Positions 35,531 through 48,553 of a stretch of DNA of 64,000 nucleotides are shown here, piece by piece. Below the pieces are notes generated by a model that had not been told where the DNA came from, searched no databases, and was given only the letters and a program-made list of their open reading frames with translations. The position numbers and the translations under genes were made by a program. Every line of letters begins with the position of its first letter. The first letter of the stretch is position 1. Source of the stretch: Chiridota heheva (Eukaryota; Echinodermata; Holothuroidea; Apodida; Chiridotidae); NCBI GenBank assembly GCA_020152595.1, contig JAIGNY010004471.1, forward strand, positions 257,501-321,500, read 5' to 3'.

Positions 35531-36918
35531 CTAGGTGTCTTAACACCTGAACACTGGTAACCCTTTTTTGACCTCTTGTACAGCAATAAATTATCTTAAA
35601 TCAGTTTACGGCATAAATCCAGCCAGCTACACAGTGACCACAAAACACATTAATGGCATATCTCACTGGTAAGTAATCTTGGAACAGTTAAAAATTCAAA
35701 CTTCCAAATTCTCTTCACAGAATAAAGAATAACTGAGCTCAGATAATTGTGATTTAAATGCCCCCAACAAGAAGGTGGCACCTCCCTGCCCCCAATGAGC
35801 AGATAAACCAAATCATTTCTGCCCTTCAAGTTGAACACTAAATTAAAGGCCAGATATCATGTTTCTATGAACAGTAATTACAATAAAACTCAAATGTTTC
35901 TGATTGGTCATACACAAATACCGACAACCAATCAATTACTGCCGCTGAATTGATTAGCACACTGTACATACACACACAATGCATACAGTGCATACTTAAT
36001 TAAAAAAGATCCAGAACTGGACAAAAACGATATGAACAATTTTTACAAATTTTACTTTAAGCTTCACAATGTCAGTCAAAAGCTTTGTAAAATAACACTT
36101 CTTATCTTATGTAGGTAGTCTATAATGTAGAGTTATGCTGTCATGTCATTTGCTTGCATTGACAGTTTTATCACAGAGCAAAATATGAACATGACATCCA
36201 ATATGCTGTGACATTCTACCCACAGATAACAAATTATTCAAAAATTCCAAATCTGGCTAAAGGTTACCAATATATCACTTGTGACATCATACCCACACGA
36301 AGATCTAGAAACATAAGGTCTTGGGGGTGTTTGCATCCATCTTGTAGTATATGATTCAAGGAAGTGTCAGATACTTCAGTCTTTTACAAGATTTAAGACA
36401 ACATTCACTATGCCCTACTTCTTTCACAAACCTACAAATCACATACTTCGAAATGACATAAACAAGGGGACAATATATATAAAAAAAAAATAGGTTTCTT
36501 TCACACAAGAGTAAAACATACCAGAGGGAGAAATACCACGCCACGTGGTACTTTGGATATATAGAGGCAATTAAAAAAAAAAAAATGTATATTCATATAT
36601 TTTTAAATGTTGTGTTTATACATGTACAGTATAATTTATTTATCACACTGGAACATGTAATTTGTGTTTATTTTGTTTCTTGTTTAAGTGTTAAGATTTC
36701 GGCCTTAAACTATTATAAGCCACAATCACAACAACCAATGTAAAATTGTATTTGGCCCATGCCTGACACTATTAATGATGAAGTCAACGACACAACATTC
36801 TATGAGATCCTGCGTCATCCTTTTATCAACAGCATCATACCAAGTTTGATTTAAATCGGACATGGGTTTGTGGAAATATGAGCATAAACAGAATTTTACA
36901 GTTAGTCCTGCTTTCTCA

Positions 36919-37503
36919 TTTAAGGAATATTACCATATTTTTTCATTACCTTTCACAAGATAACAAAAATTTAGAAACAATTTAGTACAAAAATCATGTT
37001 GATATGTTATTCCTACCAAGAGATATTAAAATTTTAAGGTTCACAAAAATGCTAATAAATGAATAGGAAAAGGCTCAGTATGACATCACAGCAACACATT
37101 CTCCCAAAAGGTTTTCTATATTTCATTCAAATAAATAATCCTTTTTTTTTTTTTAGTAAACCTGCTAGAAAAATAATTTAGTTTAGGTAAGTTAGGTATT
37201 TATATACATTGCCAAATATACCCTATTTCAATAACTTTGGGAAAATTGTTTCTAATCATACAGAAACCACCAATTAAGAGTCTAAGAAATTCATAAACAT
37301 TCGCAATGAAATTGTCTCTATGACATCATCAAACACAAATTCATCATACTGTGCAAAAACTTAAAATGCAATTGAAAAATCTTTAAAAATCTATACATCC
37401 TGAACGGAATATGATATCAACCTGAATTTTGTACCAAATTGGCTCTAAAAGTATGCTCTTTCAAATAAAATTTTACAAAAAAACCATTGGAATATTCCTT
37501 TAA
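36919..37503. mobile_element. ~580 bp element family e, copy 1
   Basis: Ends AAGGAATATTACCAT and CCATTGGAATATTCCTTTAA are inverted repeats and TTAA is present at both borders. It is nearly identical in layout to 39023-39594 (ACAATTTAGTACAAAAA, GCTCAGTATGACATCACAGC, TCTCCTGAACGGAATATGAT-type blocks). It is non-coding. Confidence 0.85.
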
Positions 37504-37504
37504 T

Positions 37505-37770
37505 ATTCATGACATCAGCACCACAAATAGGGATCATCTACAGGCCACAACACATCCACATACCAAGCATGACATAAATCCACCGCAGTTCTTGAGATAT
37601 CGTGTTTACAAACTTGTTAAGAATTTTACATTTAGCCCCACCTACTAATTAATATTCATGACATCGGCACCAAAAACAAATGGGATTATCTACATACCAC
37701 AGCACATCAATATACTAAGTATGACATCACTCGACACACGGTTCATAAGAAATCGTGCTTATAAGCTTCT
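37505..37770. repeat. Tandem duplication (~150 bp x 2)
   Basis: The block beginning ATATTCATGACATCAGCACC at 37502 returns at 37652 (ATATTCATGACATCGGCACC). Both continue through ACCACAGCACATCAATAT-type sequence to CATGACATAA/TATGACATCA. Confidence 0.7.
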
Positions 37771-37771
37771 G

Positions 37772-37944
37772 TCAAACAGACATACATACATGTACCAATA
37801 TATACATATACCCATACATATATACACCTATACATACATACATATACACATAAATACATGTACCCATACATACATATACCCATACATACATACACCTGTA
37901 CATATACCAATGCATGCATGCAGCTACATACATGCATACATACA

Positions 37945-37975
<31 letters not shown>

Positions 37976-37980
37976 TGCGA
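37772..37980. repeat. (CATA)n-type microsatellite
   Basis: About 200 bp of ACATACAT, CCATACAT and ACACAC variants. Open frames on both strands are artefacts. Confidence 0.9.
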
Positions 37981-39022
37981 GCATGACTACATTGGGTTTT
38001 TTATACCATTGCTCCGGAAACAAAAACTAGAACTAAAAAAAAAGGTGCACTCACAAAAATTAGGTATCTGTATTAAATCACATACATTTAAGGGTGGTTG
38101 GTCGTCAAGCTTTGGGAGTAAAAAGTTTAAAACATGGCATGTTTACGATGTTGATGATAACAAAGGATATGTGTGATTAGTGGTTGTAGGACAATGTAGG
38201 TTGGTGTTAAATACAATTTCAACCCTGAAGTTATGGAAATTTAGGAAAGGTGACAGCTTCTAGTGGGCTACCAAACACACACACAAACTCATGGAAAAGG
38301 CAAGGTGTACGTTCTACATTTTTCTGTCCACAAAAAGTTTGTTTTTTCTTTTACAACGATTGATCAGTCTTGTTGTGTTTTTGTTTATTGTTGAAGGTAA
38401 AGATGTCTTTTGGGTTACCTAGGAGTATAAGATGTAACCATCTCGAAAAAATACCCCCGACGTAAATGGTTTAAATCTGAGAAATTATAAAGAAAAATAA
38501 GTTTAATTACATGGCTCCCATACGGTATCGCTGGCTGGGCAGCGAAGTAGCGTGGATTGTAAACCTACTATATTAATTAGAAAACAATGCATATTCATGT
38601 TGGAAGAAATGTTACATATTTGACGTCAAAAGTATGGCATATCCTTGGCTAGGCTGCCGGCAGCCAGGTATATACTTTAAAGTGAACCTGTATTCTATAG
38701 TTGTACCGGCACCTATTCAGACATAAATATAGGTACAGGAGTGTCCCTCCCTCTCCCCCCACCCCCTCCTTACAAGACTAGTGATATATTTTTTAGCAGA
38801 TAAAAACTGGGCAAATCTACAGTTTAATATGCTCTGTTTACTTTCATTTTCAAGCACGTTCCATTGTCCCCCAGAAAAAAATATGACTCCATAATGCCTA
38901 TGTCACTTAACTACAATATTCATTCCTATATTCAGAGAAATCTAAATCCTACCGTATGGCGAATGCTTTAGAAATAGATCTACGGAAACTAAATCTACAA
39001 TAAAACAAAATTTCATACAAGA

Positions 39023-39594
39023 TTAAAGGAATATTCCCATGTTTTTTCATAACCTTTCATAAGAAAGAGAAAAATTTCAGAAACAATTTAGTACAAAAAA
39101 CATTTTGATATGTTGTTCCTACCAGGAGATATTCAAATTTTAAGGTTCACAAAAAATGCCAATAAACGAATAGGAAAAGGCTCAGTATGACATCACAGCA
39201 ACACATTCTCCCACAATGTATTTCAATAAAATCTATCATAATTTTTTATTGGTAAAACCTGCTAGAAAAATAAATTGATGAAAGTTAGGTATTTATATAC
39301 ATTGCCAATTACACCTACTTCAACAACTTTTGGAAAATTGTTTTTAATCATACAGAAACAACCAATTAACATTCACAGGAATACATAAACATGTTCAAAG
39401 GAATTGCCTCTGTGACATTATCAAACATGAATTCATCATAATGTACAAAAACTTAAAATGCAATTGGGAAATCTTTAAAAATCCATATCTCCTGAACGGA
39501 ATATGATATCAACCTAATTTTTGTACCAAATTGGCTCTAAAAGTATGCTCTTTTAAATAAAATTTACAAAAACACCATGGAAATATTCCTTTTA
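39023..39594. mobile_element. ~580 bp element family e, copy 2
   Basis: Same orientation and layout as 36919-37503, with ends TTAAAGGAATATTCCCATG and CATGGAAATATTCCTTTTAA. The two copies lie 2.1 kb apart, so recombination between them could delete the interval. Confidence 0.85.
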
Positions 39595-40436
39595 ACTTCC
39601 TAAGCAATGTTACGAAAATACACAAAAAAATAAACTTACGAAGTCTGCCACACTGTTGCTCATTACAAGCTGCAAATTACAAGGAGAACTAACAGAATAC
39701 TGACTCCTCCTTATAATATATATATCCAATTATTCAAATTCTGCATCCGTGAATCACTTCAAGAATTTCACCACCATGACATCATCATGTACCAACACTG
39801 ATGATACCCATCTTGTTTTCAACCCACCTTGTTTGCCCGAGTGTCAGATCGAAAAAAGTTAATTGAAACCTGCCATTTAAGATTCAAGTTTGTTATTATT
39901 TGCGCCTTTCGTTAGTCCGAGATATTATCTTCTTCTTACTCATGCAGGCTGAGCTAATATTTTTTGATATAAAAAGATACAGAAACTATCCTTGACTCTT
40001 ATTCCTTGATTATTTACTCTCTACTGTACATGAAACTCGTGATACAGCCAGGGATATGCTACATACCATATCGCTGATACAACAATATGGTTGTGCTTAA
40101 TTTTGATCTGTGATGCTTCTAATACAGATGCCATTGCTAAGGGAAGGGGGAATATGAAGAAAATTAGTTTCAGATTCTACTGTAAAACATGAGCGTCAAT
40201 GACACTGTAACTCAACAAAACTTATCCAGCACCTTACAGACCCCCACACTGTAAACTAAAAGTGCTGATGTGTTAATGTATGGATATATTAATTAAAAGA
40301 GGCGAATTCATCATATGTGCACAATATTTAGAATTCCTTTCAATTTTTTTTGATTGGTTGAAATTTTGCTGCGCAATTCGTTGTCTCGTATTGCAAGGTA
40401 TATAGTTATCTAAAACGCCTTGAAGGTCACTACACG

Positions 40437-40520
40437 ACTTAGCCCAGTAGGTTACGGCGATCGGAAGTATTTTTTTCCCCTTATCAACAGTCGTGAGTTC
40501 GAGCCCTGGTAGAATCGTTT
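40437..40520 (+). repeat. tRNA-like sequence
   Basis: An A-box-like TTAGCCCAGTAGGTTACGGC (40438-40457) and a B-box-like GAGTTCGAGCCC (40495-40506) on the plus strand, separated by a T-rich stretch longer than in a tRNA. It may be a tRNA pseudogene or a SINE fragment. Confidence 0.5.
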
Positions 40521-41132
40521 ATTGCGACTTTTGCTTTCATCTTCTTCAATTTTTTTTCTCAGTAATTTTCATTTGGTGACTATTATTGTAGTATTATAAT
40601 ACTAATCTTTCGCTTTCTGACAAACGCATTGAAAAAACAAACAAGTGTCTCGTCACAGTAACGTGACTTGGCACACACAACGTACATGCTAGTGTCTGGC
40701 TGTACAAACCATGGACTTCTCTTCTAACTCCATGTACAAACAGACAGTGGATCGGATCTTGCGTCCACAACCAGAAGTGACGTTAAAATATCGCATCCCC
40801 CAATTTTAACATATTTTAATGAGACGAGCCTCCCTCTTTAAAATAAAGTCTAATGGTTTGCATAATATAAAATATAAGCTTCAGTCAATGCTAACTCCAT
40901 TCTTTAGCATAATTCCAAAGACATTGTAATTTGGTTGCAGTTTCCGACAAAGTTTCAAGAAAAACAAAATCCCTGTATGTTGGTTAATCGATAAAGAATT
41001 TATGTTTATTGTTTCTATGTACCGCAGCTTTTCACAACCTCTATTAGGTATTTGGGTATTGGTCGACAAAACTTTAGAGAAATGGCAGAAAAATAAGAAG
41101 GAATAAATTTCATCTAAAAAGACCCAAGATAT

Positions 41133-42059
41133 TTAAGCCTTACTCTACCACGTGGCAATATTATCGCAGTTTTCAAACCAACTTTTTCTAAAAATAAAAT
41201 TGGGACTTTACCAAAGTCCTATGGAGTAATCTTGGTATGATTTTAAAGTATTCGGATATTTCTTTCACAAAATGTAACTTTTTTATAAGAGTCATATTAC
41301 AAAATTTTGAGATAAAGTAGCTTGAAAAAGGGTTAAACTTAAAAATTGCTACAAAATTGGCAATTTTTTAATTAAAAAAAAAAAAAATCCTTTTAATTCT
41401 TACAATAACTTGAAGATTACATTTTTTCTTAAAATCAAACACGCAAATCCTAAGACATGATATTATTTATTTCTGGTCTAATTTTTATAATCCCTACCTG
41501 CAATCTTTTGTTCTGGAGAAATTTCTTAATTTTTTTATGAATATCTGTTATTTTTGACACATTTTCTCTCTCTCAAAAAAAAACAGTACATTGCACATGC
41601 TTCGTTGAACCGCTGTTCCAAAGTGCTTGCAATTTCCTTTCATTTGATACATAAATACAGGCATACCCCCTCTATTTGGACACTTTCCTATAATAATTAA
41701 ATTTCACAACAGCATTTTCAACGATCACCTGGTGTAGAGGATATGAACATGGCGAGTGCACTTTGGTGTTTTTTCCATCTTTCCTTTCTTTTTAAAATTC
41801 TAGATTAGCATCGTTGTAAAGGAGTTTTTATAAAGAATCTAAATATGTAACACAAATCTCTGTTTTCAATATTGACAAGGAAGTTATACTTGCCAAAAAT
41901 TGCTTATATTTGCATATTATTGTCCAATGTCTTAGCTTCCATTCCAACCAAACTTGTAAAAGTAAGGTTGTCAAATAAGCATATAAAAAAAAAAAAAAAA
42001 AAAAAGTTACAAAAATTGGGCTCACATTTTTCAAGGCCCTGGTAGAGAGTAAGGGTTAA
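41133..42059. mobile_element. ~927 bp element with the same TTAA termini as the 108-bp MITEs
   Basis: Begins TTAAGCCTTACTCTACCACG and the GGCAATATTATCGC block, and ends TGGTAGAGAGTAAGGGTTAA, the same termini as the short copies. The interior is AT-rich, with an A-run near 41984-42005, and shows no transposase-like open frame. It is a candidate longer, still non-autonomous member of a piggyBac-like family. Confidence 0.7.
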
Positions 42060-43066
42060 AACTTTACAAGACAAATTACCTTCAGCTGAGGTAGTTTTCA
42101 GTATGGGCTGAACTCCTTTTAATGTGTATATACTTGATGGTGGTTTGTACCACAAACAAAGTACAGGATATTGTAAATATTAAGTCCTGATAACTAAACC
42201 AAATCTATCACCCTTATTGGTCCCTGCGATTACAAGTAAACCTTGAGAATTTGAGGTATCAATATAATGTTTAAAATACTGTATTTGCTAGATGATTGAT
42301 GAAGCATTTGAACTAATTCTGTTCCAACAGCCACAACTCCCTTATACAAAATAAACAATAACTGACCTTTTGATAAATGACATGTTGAAAGAAGTACAAT
42401 TTGACATGTTACTGTATTCAACACATTTTCATAAGAAATGACATTCTGATGTGAAAAGTACTTATTCTCTCTCTAATAGCGCCCTGGGTACTTTTGAAAA
42501 CTTTCTAGAGGTGGGCGCTCTTTAGAGATACTGTGTACATATAGCCTAGCCTCATAAACATTGCACCGCACATTTAGTGCTACACAAATGTATGTATCGT
42601 CTATTCTATCGTTAGTACTAGTGTCACGACAAGTAAAAATTATTTCACGAAAATCTTTTACTTATCGCTACATCAATTTTCCACCAATAAAAATTGCATT
42701 ATAAACATCATAAAGATACATACCCCGGTATCTAAATAATTCTCCCTTCATAATAACATAAATGATTATAGGGCAAAAGTTTCAATCATTGTACAGCCGT
42801 AATGACAGAATAATGTTTGGTGGTTGTGCAATATATCACTACAGATCCTACGCACTGGTGCGGCAAGTGCAGATTCAGCTCTGGCAATGCGTCCTGCTGC
42901 ACAAAAATAGCATGTGGGGAGAGGGGAGGGGGGCATACGGAAGAGGGGCGCTTATTTGATAGCATACGGTATATATACCCCACAATATCCCACGAAAATG
43001 GAATATATTTATTGGTGCAGTACTACAGTATGAAATAATTGCCACATACTTGTGCATGCTTTAAAG

Positions 43067-43104
43067 TGTTAGCTTCCAGTAAGCTTGAAATTTCTGTAAG
43101 GGCA
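43067..43104. mobile_element. Right-end fragment of the GCAAGCT element
   Basis: GTTAGCTTCCAGTAAGCTTG followed by AAATTTCTGTAAGGG matches the right terminus of 22898-23294. Confidence 0.6.
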
Positions 43105-43337
43105 TAGTATTCGTTCTCCTTTTAAACCAAGGTAAGCATGGCATGAAGGATTACATGTAGCTAAAATGATAGACAAGTTTTTCAATAAAAATAGTGACAC
43201 AAAAAAACCTGCATTAGGTCCTTGCATGTCAGTAATAGCTGCATGACCTGCACTTGATGATTATGTATCACATTTGTTTACTTTTTAGGTGTTGTTGTGT
43301 TAACACAACCAAACAAACAACTGAGATAAACAAAAAC

Positions 43338-43755
43338 CTTACCGTGTTCTCACTTGATTACGAGTTCCCAATCAGACCCACGCAGGCAATCAGATCCGCT
43401 GATCCGCCGAACAATCACTGGATCTGATTGCATGTCATTTGATTTTGATCCTAGTCGAGGGTAGGATCATGATCAGCGATCAGATCCACAAATGAAATTG
43501 TCAAAAACAATGTGAATTTCAGATTAGTGTCCTGCGATCACGTTAAGTTATACAAGTTTACTGTAATAGTATCCTGTTTACTTCCATTACATTTCACAGC
43601 TTTTGCGTCATACTCATGCTCCGTGAGCAGATCGCCTGCAGTAGGGTCTGATTGCGAGCTGGCACTTCGGTGATAACACATGACATATGTTTTTTTTTCT
43701 TTTTTTTTGTCCGGGATTATGATCCTGAGATAAGTGAGAATACCGTCCTCATACT
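43338..43755. mobile_element. GATC-rich inverted-repeat element
   Basis: Left end CCGTGTTCTCACTTGATTACG and right end GATAAGTGAGAATACCG are imperfect inverted repeats. The interior is rich in GATCAGATCCNCTGATC-type palindromes and TGATTGCGAG/CAATCAGACCC partners. It is probably a non-autonomous DNA element; no coding frame is seen. Confidence 0.55.
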
Positions 43756-43999
43756 CAACAATAATCAGAAATTTCAATCACTTCATGGACTTGCTTTGTT
43801 AGATTTTCTTGCAGAAAGAACTTTACACTATCTGCCTATTATGGTATTTGAACTTGGTAAAGGTCTATAACCTGTAGAGGCAACATGATAAGCTAAATAG
43901 CTCAACAATTATTCTTTACCGTGCCTCCTTTACTTTCTTCACCTCTGACCTGTACAGTGGTGTAGGAACTGGAGGGGAGGGGGGAGGGGGAGGGGGAAG

Positions 44000-45770
44000 T
44001 ACCATTTTGGCCCCCAATAATGAAGGTCTAACAAATTGATTACGAAGACTCAGATTCCATGGCATCTTTTTTTCTTCATTTTTGCGAATTTGTTATCAAT
44101 TTCCAGGAAATTTCTCTGAATTTTCATGAAATTTTCTTTAATTTTTGTGGAATTCCTCCATTTTTGGAAAATTTTACCAACATTTTTATGACCCCGCCCC
44201 CTCCTAAAATAGTTTTACTGTAAATAAAGACTCCTATATTTTTGAAGATTTGTTTGGGAAAAACTGCTCCCCCTCCCACATCAAATATCTTCCTACGCCA
44301 CTGCTGTAAATTAGGTATTTGGAAGTCCAGATATTAGCTAGATTTTGAGCTACCTGCCTTAACATACAGAACATCACTGGAACTTAGGAAATACAGAAAT
44401 TAACACACATCCAAGCAATTATCGCACACACATTACCCGCCAAATACACTCTCAAAACTACTTGCAAAACAGCATATTTTCTTTCCCCCTGCAATTTTCT
44501 TTTGAAAGTGAAGACTTCCAAAACAACTTGCCAAACCACAAAACTCTCTTTTGTTGCATGAAATGAAATTCTAAGCATTAGTATAGCTTAAATGTCATAT
44601 GTTAAGAGCATTAAAGTTGAACTTTATTTTTCCTACAGGAATATTTTCCTTTTAAATCTAAGAACTTTTCACGACTTCTGTTTTCTTTGAGAAGAATGCC
44701 TGCAGTAAAGATCACACAGCATCACCTTTGCATTGGGGAGTCTGAGCATAGGTTAAGGAACTTTCACCTGAACCCATTAGCACTCCCGCTACGCTAAGTA
44801 TACCATGAAACTGATAGTACACTCCGGATTAAACTCAACACTCCTAAGTGCTTTTGCTTCCCTAGAATGTAAACTACAAATGCAAGCAGAATTTAAAAAA
44901 AGTCTCTCGCACTTGTTGTGATAAACTCTCGTTTGAACTTTCAGGCTTTAAAACTCTTCTAACAACTTATCAAATTTGAAAGAGTGCGGAACATGGACAT
45001 TTTTTATCTGAATGTCTCACAGACATGCTTTATATCCCGGTTCAAGAAGTTTTCAAATTTTGTTCAGATTTACCATAGTTTCTGAGATATGACTGACTAA
45101 ATTGTCCATTTCAGTGTATTCAATGCTCTTCTGTGGTAGTTGAGCGTGAGGTAATTTAATGCTTTCTCACATAGCTTTGAGCATGGAGCTATTAACCGTA
45201 ATAGCTCCATGGTTTACAGGAGCTGTCAAAAGATCTCAGCGCTCTACTTACATGCTATTAAATACTATTGCACATCTTATCTTTGGATGCACCAGTGATC
45301 TAATAAGATCTTTTAGAACAACGGTGTAGCCAGCCTTTCGGATGGGGCGGGATAGGGTGTATACTCTGGTTACCCTCATACGAACTTAGTGTCTGTGGTT
45401 GTCATTATAGTTTTGTTGACCTTTTAACTCATGCTCCCTGGAACCAATTACAAATAGATCCATGAGCTGCACAGTGGCGGCGCTACGGGGGTGCATGTGC
45501 ATAGGGAGGGGGAGGGGAAAACAAGATCACTTATTTCCCTGGGCCCCCCAATTTCCATCACAAATTTTGGAAAAGTAGCATATTTTGTCTGATTTATAGG
45601 CTTTCCCCCCTCCCAGAAACCAGAGACAAAATCCCCCCATCCCCACAACAATCCTGGCACTGCCACTGGAGCTGCATAAGCATGTCCTATTCTCAATTAA
45701 AACAATCATAGTTATATTAATTATCTCTGCAGGACCTCCTATACTGTGGCTCCTTCTTCCATATCGTAAC
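44000..45770. other. Non-coding stretch, nothing recognised
   Basis: Only short G- or C-rich patches (43976-44000, 45505-45520, 45603-45650) and simple AT-rich sequence. No exon is supported. Confidence 0.5.
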
Positions 45771-45776
45771 AACTCA

Positions 45777-45888
45777 ACTTTACCCCTTTCTTTACCACGC
45801 GACGATATTATCGCCGTATTGGGTGCCCCATCTTTGAACCCGCCTTCCAAGGGCATTTTCAAAAACAAGCTGGTAGAGTACGGGTTAA
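45777..45888. mobile_element. TTAA-type piggyBac-like MITE, copy 2
   Basis: Left end CTTTACCCCTTTCTTTACCA (diverged), internal GCGACGATATTATCGCCG palindrome, right end TGGTAGAGTACGGGTTAA. The sequence TTGGGTGCCCCATCTTTGAA in the middle is shared with the copy at 46025. Confidence 0.75.
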
Positions 45889-46024
45889 TCAACCCGTGAC
45901 AGGTGTGCCAACTCAAAAATATGTGCAGCATGGTCCCGGTGGGTGGCCCAATGGGTCACTGAAGCGGAACGAGCCCATCTCTGCTGCTCGGAAGACAGAG
46001 GATCCTTCAATAATCAGCCTGTGC

Positions 46025-46129
46025 TTAACCCTTACTTTCCCACGCGGCAATATTATCGCGTTTTGGGTGCCCCATCTTTGACCCCCACCCAAGCGCATTT
46101 CGAAAAAAGTGCTGGTAGAGTAAGGTTAA
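46025..46129. mobile_element. TTAA-type piggyBac-like MITE, copy 3
   Basis: TTAACCCTTACTTTCCCACG at the left and TGGTAGAGTAAGGTTAA at the right, with the internal GGCAATATTATCGCG block. It lies only 136 bp from copy 2 in the same orientation. Confidence 0.8.
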
Positions 46130-46501
46130 AGTCACAGTTGACATCAGATCATTTAAAAAAATTTTTTTTTACAAAGGTTGTTTGACAATTATGACAGCAT
46201 AATAAACAATTACCTATTAATAACAACATAATTTTTTTTTAGGACAGCCTCTTCAAGATAACATCCGCTAGTTCAAACAGACCAGGTAGGAGATAAACAC
46301 TTATACATGTCAAGAAGGAAACAAAGTACAAAATATTTTTGTAAATAATATGTCTTGATATCATTACATGGTTGGAATATCAAACAAAATTCTTCCCACA
46401 AATGTAAAATATTGATTAGTTTTCTTCCCTCTATTGTTTGTGAAACTAATTATAATACTTTTTTTGGAATAAGAAAATCCCTGACAAGGGACCACACAAG
46501 A

Positions 46502-46665
46502 CCAGGTTAATTGATAGCTAAGGAGACCTGAAAATGTGTGGTCCGCTAGAGAAGACATTTGTGACCAATTTTCAATATAGTCTCTGTGAATTCTAATTTC
46601 ATAACTTCCCTCTGAAATCTTAAAGTTCCCTCTAAAATGATAAATCTTCCCGAATCAGGTTTGGG
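46502..46665. repeat. Dispersed repeat shared with 21920-22100
   Basis: Same ordered blocks as 21920-22100: TTGATAGCTAAGGAGACCTG, CAATTTTCAATAT, CTTCCCTCTGAAAT and TTCCCTCTAAAATGAT. Confidence 0.7.
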
Positions 46666-46767
46666 AAGTTGGCAAGGTTTTCCTATCATTGTGTCCTACA
46701 GAAGAAAAACTATGTCTTTGAATATGAAACTGAAGGGCAACAGGCACATATTGTATACAGGGTGTAT

Positions 46768-47110
46768 TAATGCACTTGTCAGTTATAGGACTCACCCCTA
46801 CTACCCCCACACCACCCCCCAGCAATGTCAGTCAAAGGTGAGTCATTGACATATGAAAAAGTGACTCACATGTACGTCATTGTACCAAAATGTCAGTCAC
46901 CAGAGTGACTCAGAGGTGAGTCAATTTACTTCAGACCCATTGACTTTGTACAGGTGTGTGATTTTGGGTAAGTCATTTTCACAAGAAATGTCAGTCACCC
47001 AAGTGACTGAAGGGTGTGTCAATATACATGTTTTGACCACCCACTTTGGTGCAATGACTCAACTTGTCCTGGGGGTGTAGGGGCGAGCTACACAACTGAC
47101 AAGTGCATAA
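46768..47110 (+). mobile_element. TGAGTCA-rich MITE, copy 4
   Basis: Left border TTAATGCACTTGTCAGTTAT and right border ACTGACAAGTGCATAA, flanked by TAA on both sides. It is near full length with all internal blocks present. Confidence 0.9.
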
Positions 47111-48254
47111 GATAAACATAGCCAATGTCATTCTTCATGTTAACACCTTTTTATAAAATCATTTTTGTTGTTGACATATTCTTTTTAAGTTAATATACAA
47201 CTTGTATGATCTTGCCACTATTCATGTAACACCTAGAAGTTTTTCATATAAAGGAGTTTTGTCGAAAAGTGTTTGTTTGTTGAAAATTCCAATAGTAGTC
47301 ACATTCATACTGGCTTCCAAACATGACGGGGCAGGTATTAACACAAAGAAAAGTAATTGGTGACTATTTCAGCTCAAATATAGTTTATGAATATTGTTTT
47401 CCAAGAGATTTTTAATAATGTCACATGCAAGAAAAGTAATAAAATAGTCTACAGTATGGATCCCAGAATAATGTTTAATAAAGGAACTGAGAGGAAAAAT
47501 ACCAAATTTGAGAAACTGAGAGGAAAAATACCAAAGTTTAAAAACTTGCAAAGAAACTCACCTGTTGCTTCATCTCTAAGCCTCAACGTTTGTTTTTGTT
47601 ATGACTTTAAAAGTAATTCAGTAATTTTGTAACTTAACTGGAATTTTAGGGTAGCTATTTCAACTCTTCACTCTACTTCCACAACTAATAAGCATACGCC
47701 CTGCAATACACTCACTGGGGTGCCACAGTACTATTACACCATACAATACACCCCCTTAGTCCTTCTATGCAAATTAATGTGTACATGCACGTACTGGGAT
47801 GACATATTAAGTAAGTATGACTTAATACCCCAATGAGTATGACAGTGCCTTTCTGTTCAAACAAGATAAATTGGACCATTGGAGTGAGTTATCAGCAGCT
47901 TGTCAGTCCAAATCTTAATGCTCAGCTTTGTTAAGTCAATACTGGACTTGAGATGTAAGAGCTAAACAAACCATTTTATTGACTGAAAATCCTACTTAAT
48001 CACCAAAAGATATTACCTAAGATTTATATGCCATTTTGAAGTTACAGTGCTTCATTGCAGAGATAAATTCAGCAGTTACCTTCTAGAAGGCAATTCATTC
48101 AGAACTGAAGACAACTACTTCAATATTTTGTTTCATTCTAGAGAAATTGAATAAAACAGTTGTCACAGATTGGTTTGAAAATGACTGGTATTATCAAATG
48201 CATGTTTTCTTCATAAATAGTAAGTAGGCCTGTACTCCACTTCATTTCTTCTAG

Positions 48255-48510
48255 AAAAAAAAAAAGCCAGACCCCTAGCATGATTTAAAAAGGGGCAGGG
48301 TGGTAGATTTGTTGAGGGGCACAGCATTATGCACGTGAAGCGCTGCGTCTTTTCGGCGTAGAGTCTAGGGGCTTAAGGCTCAATCCCATGGTGAAGAAGC
48401 TCTGGGATTTCAGCTATAATCATACCCTCTGAATAAAAGTATTCTGACTGATAAGAACCATTCATGAGCCAAACAGGACAATTGCTTACTATGCTATCAA
48501 TCTGTGTCTA
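48255..48510. repeat. Dispersed repeat shared (inverted) with 60040-60335
   Basis: CCAGACCCCTAGCATGATTT, GGGGCAGGGTGGTAGA, GCGCTGCGTCTTTTCGGCGT and CCCATGGTGAAGAAGCTCTG all return in reverse order and complement at 60040-60335. Confidence 0.8.
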
Positions 48511-48553
48511 TGTAAGGTATTACATTTAAGAGGTTAATTAAGATTATTTATAG

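Noticed and set aside
42817..43038. Cys-rich plus-strand frame
   Set aside because: Spacing fits no zinc-binding family I know, and the frame runs into a G-rich repeat.
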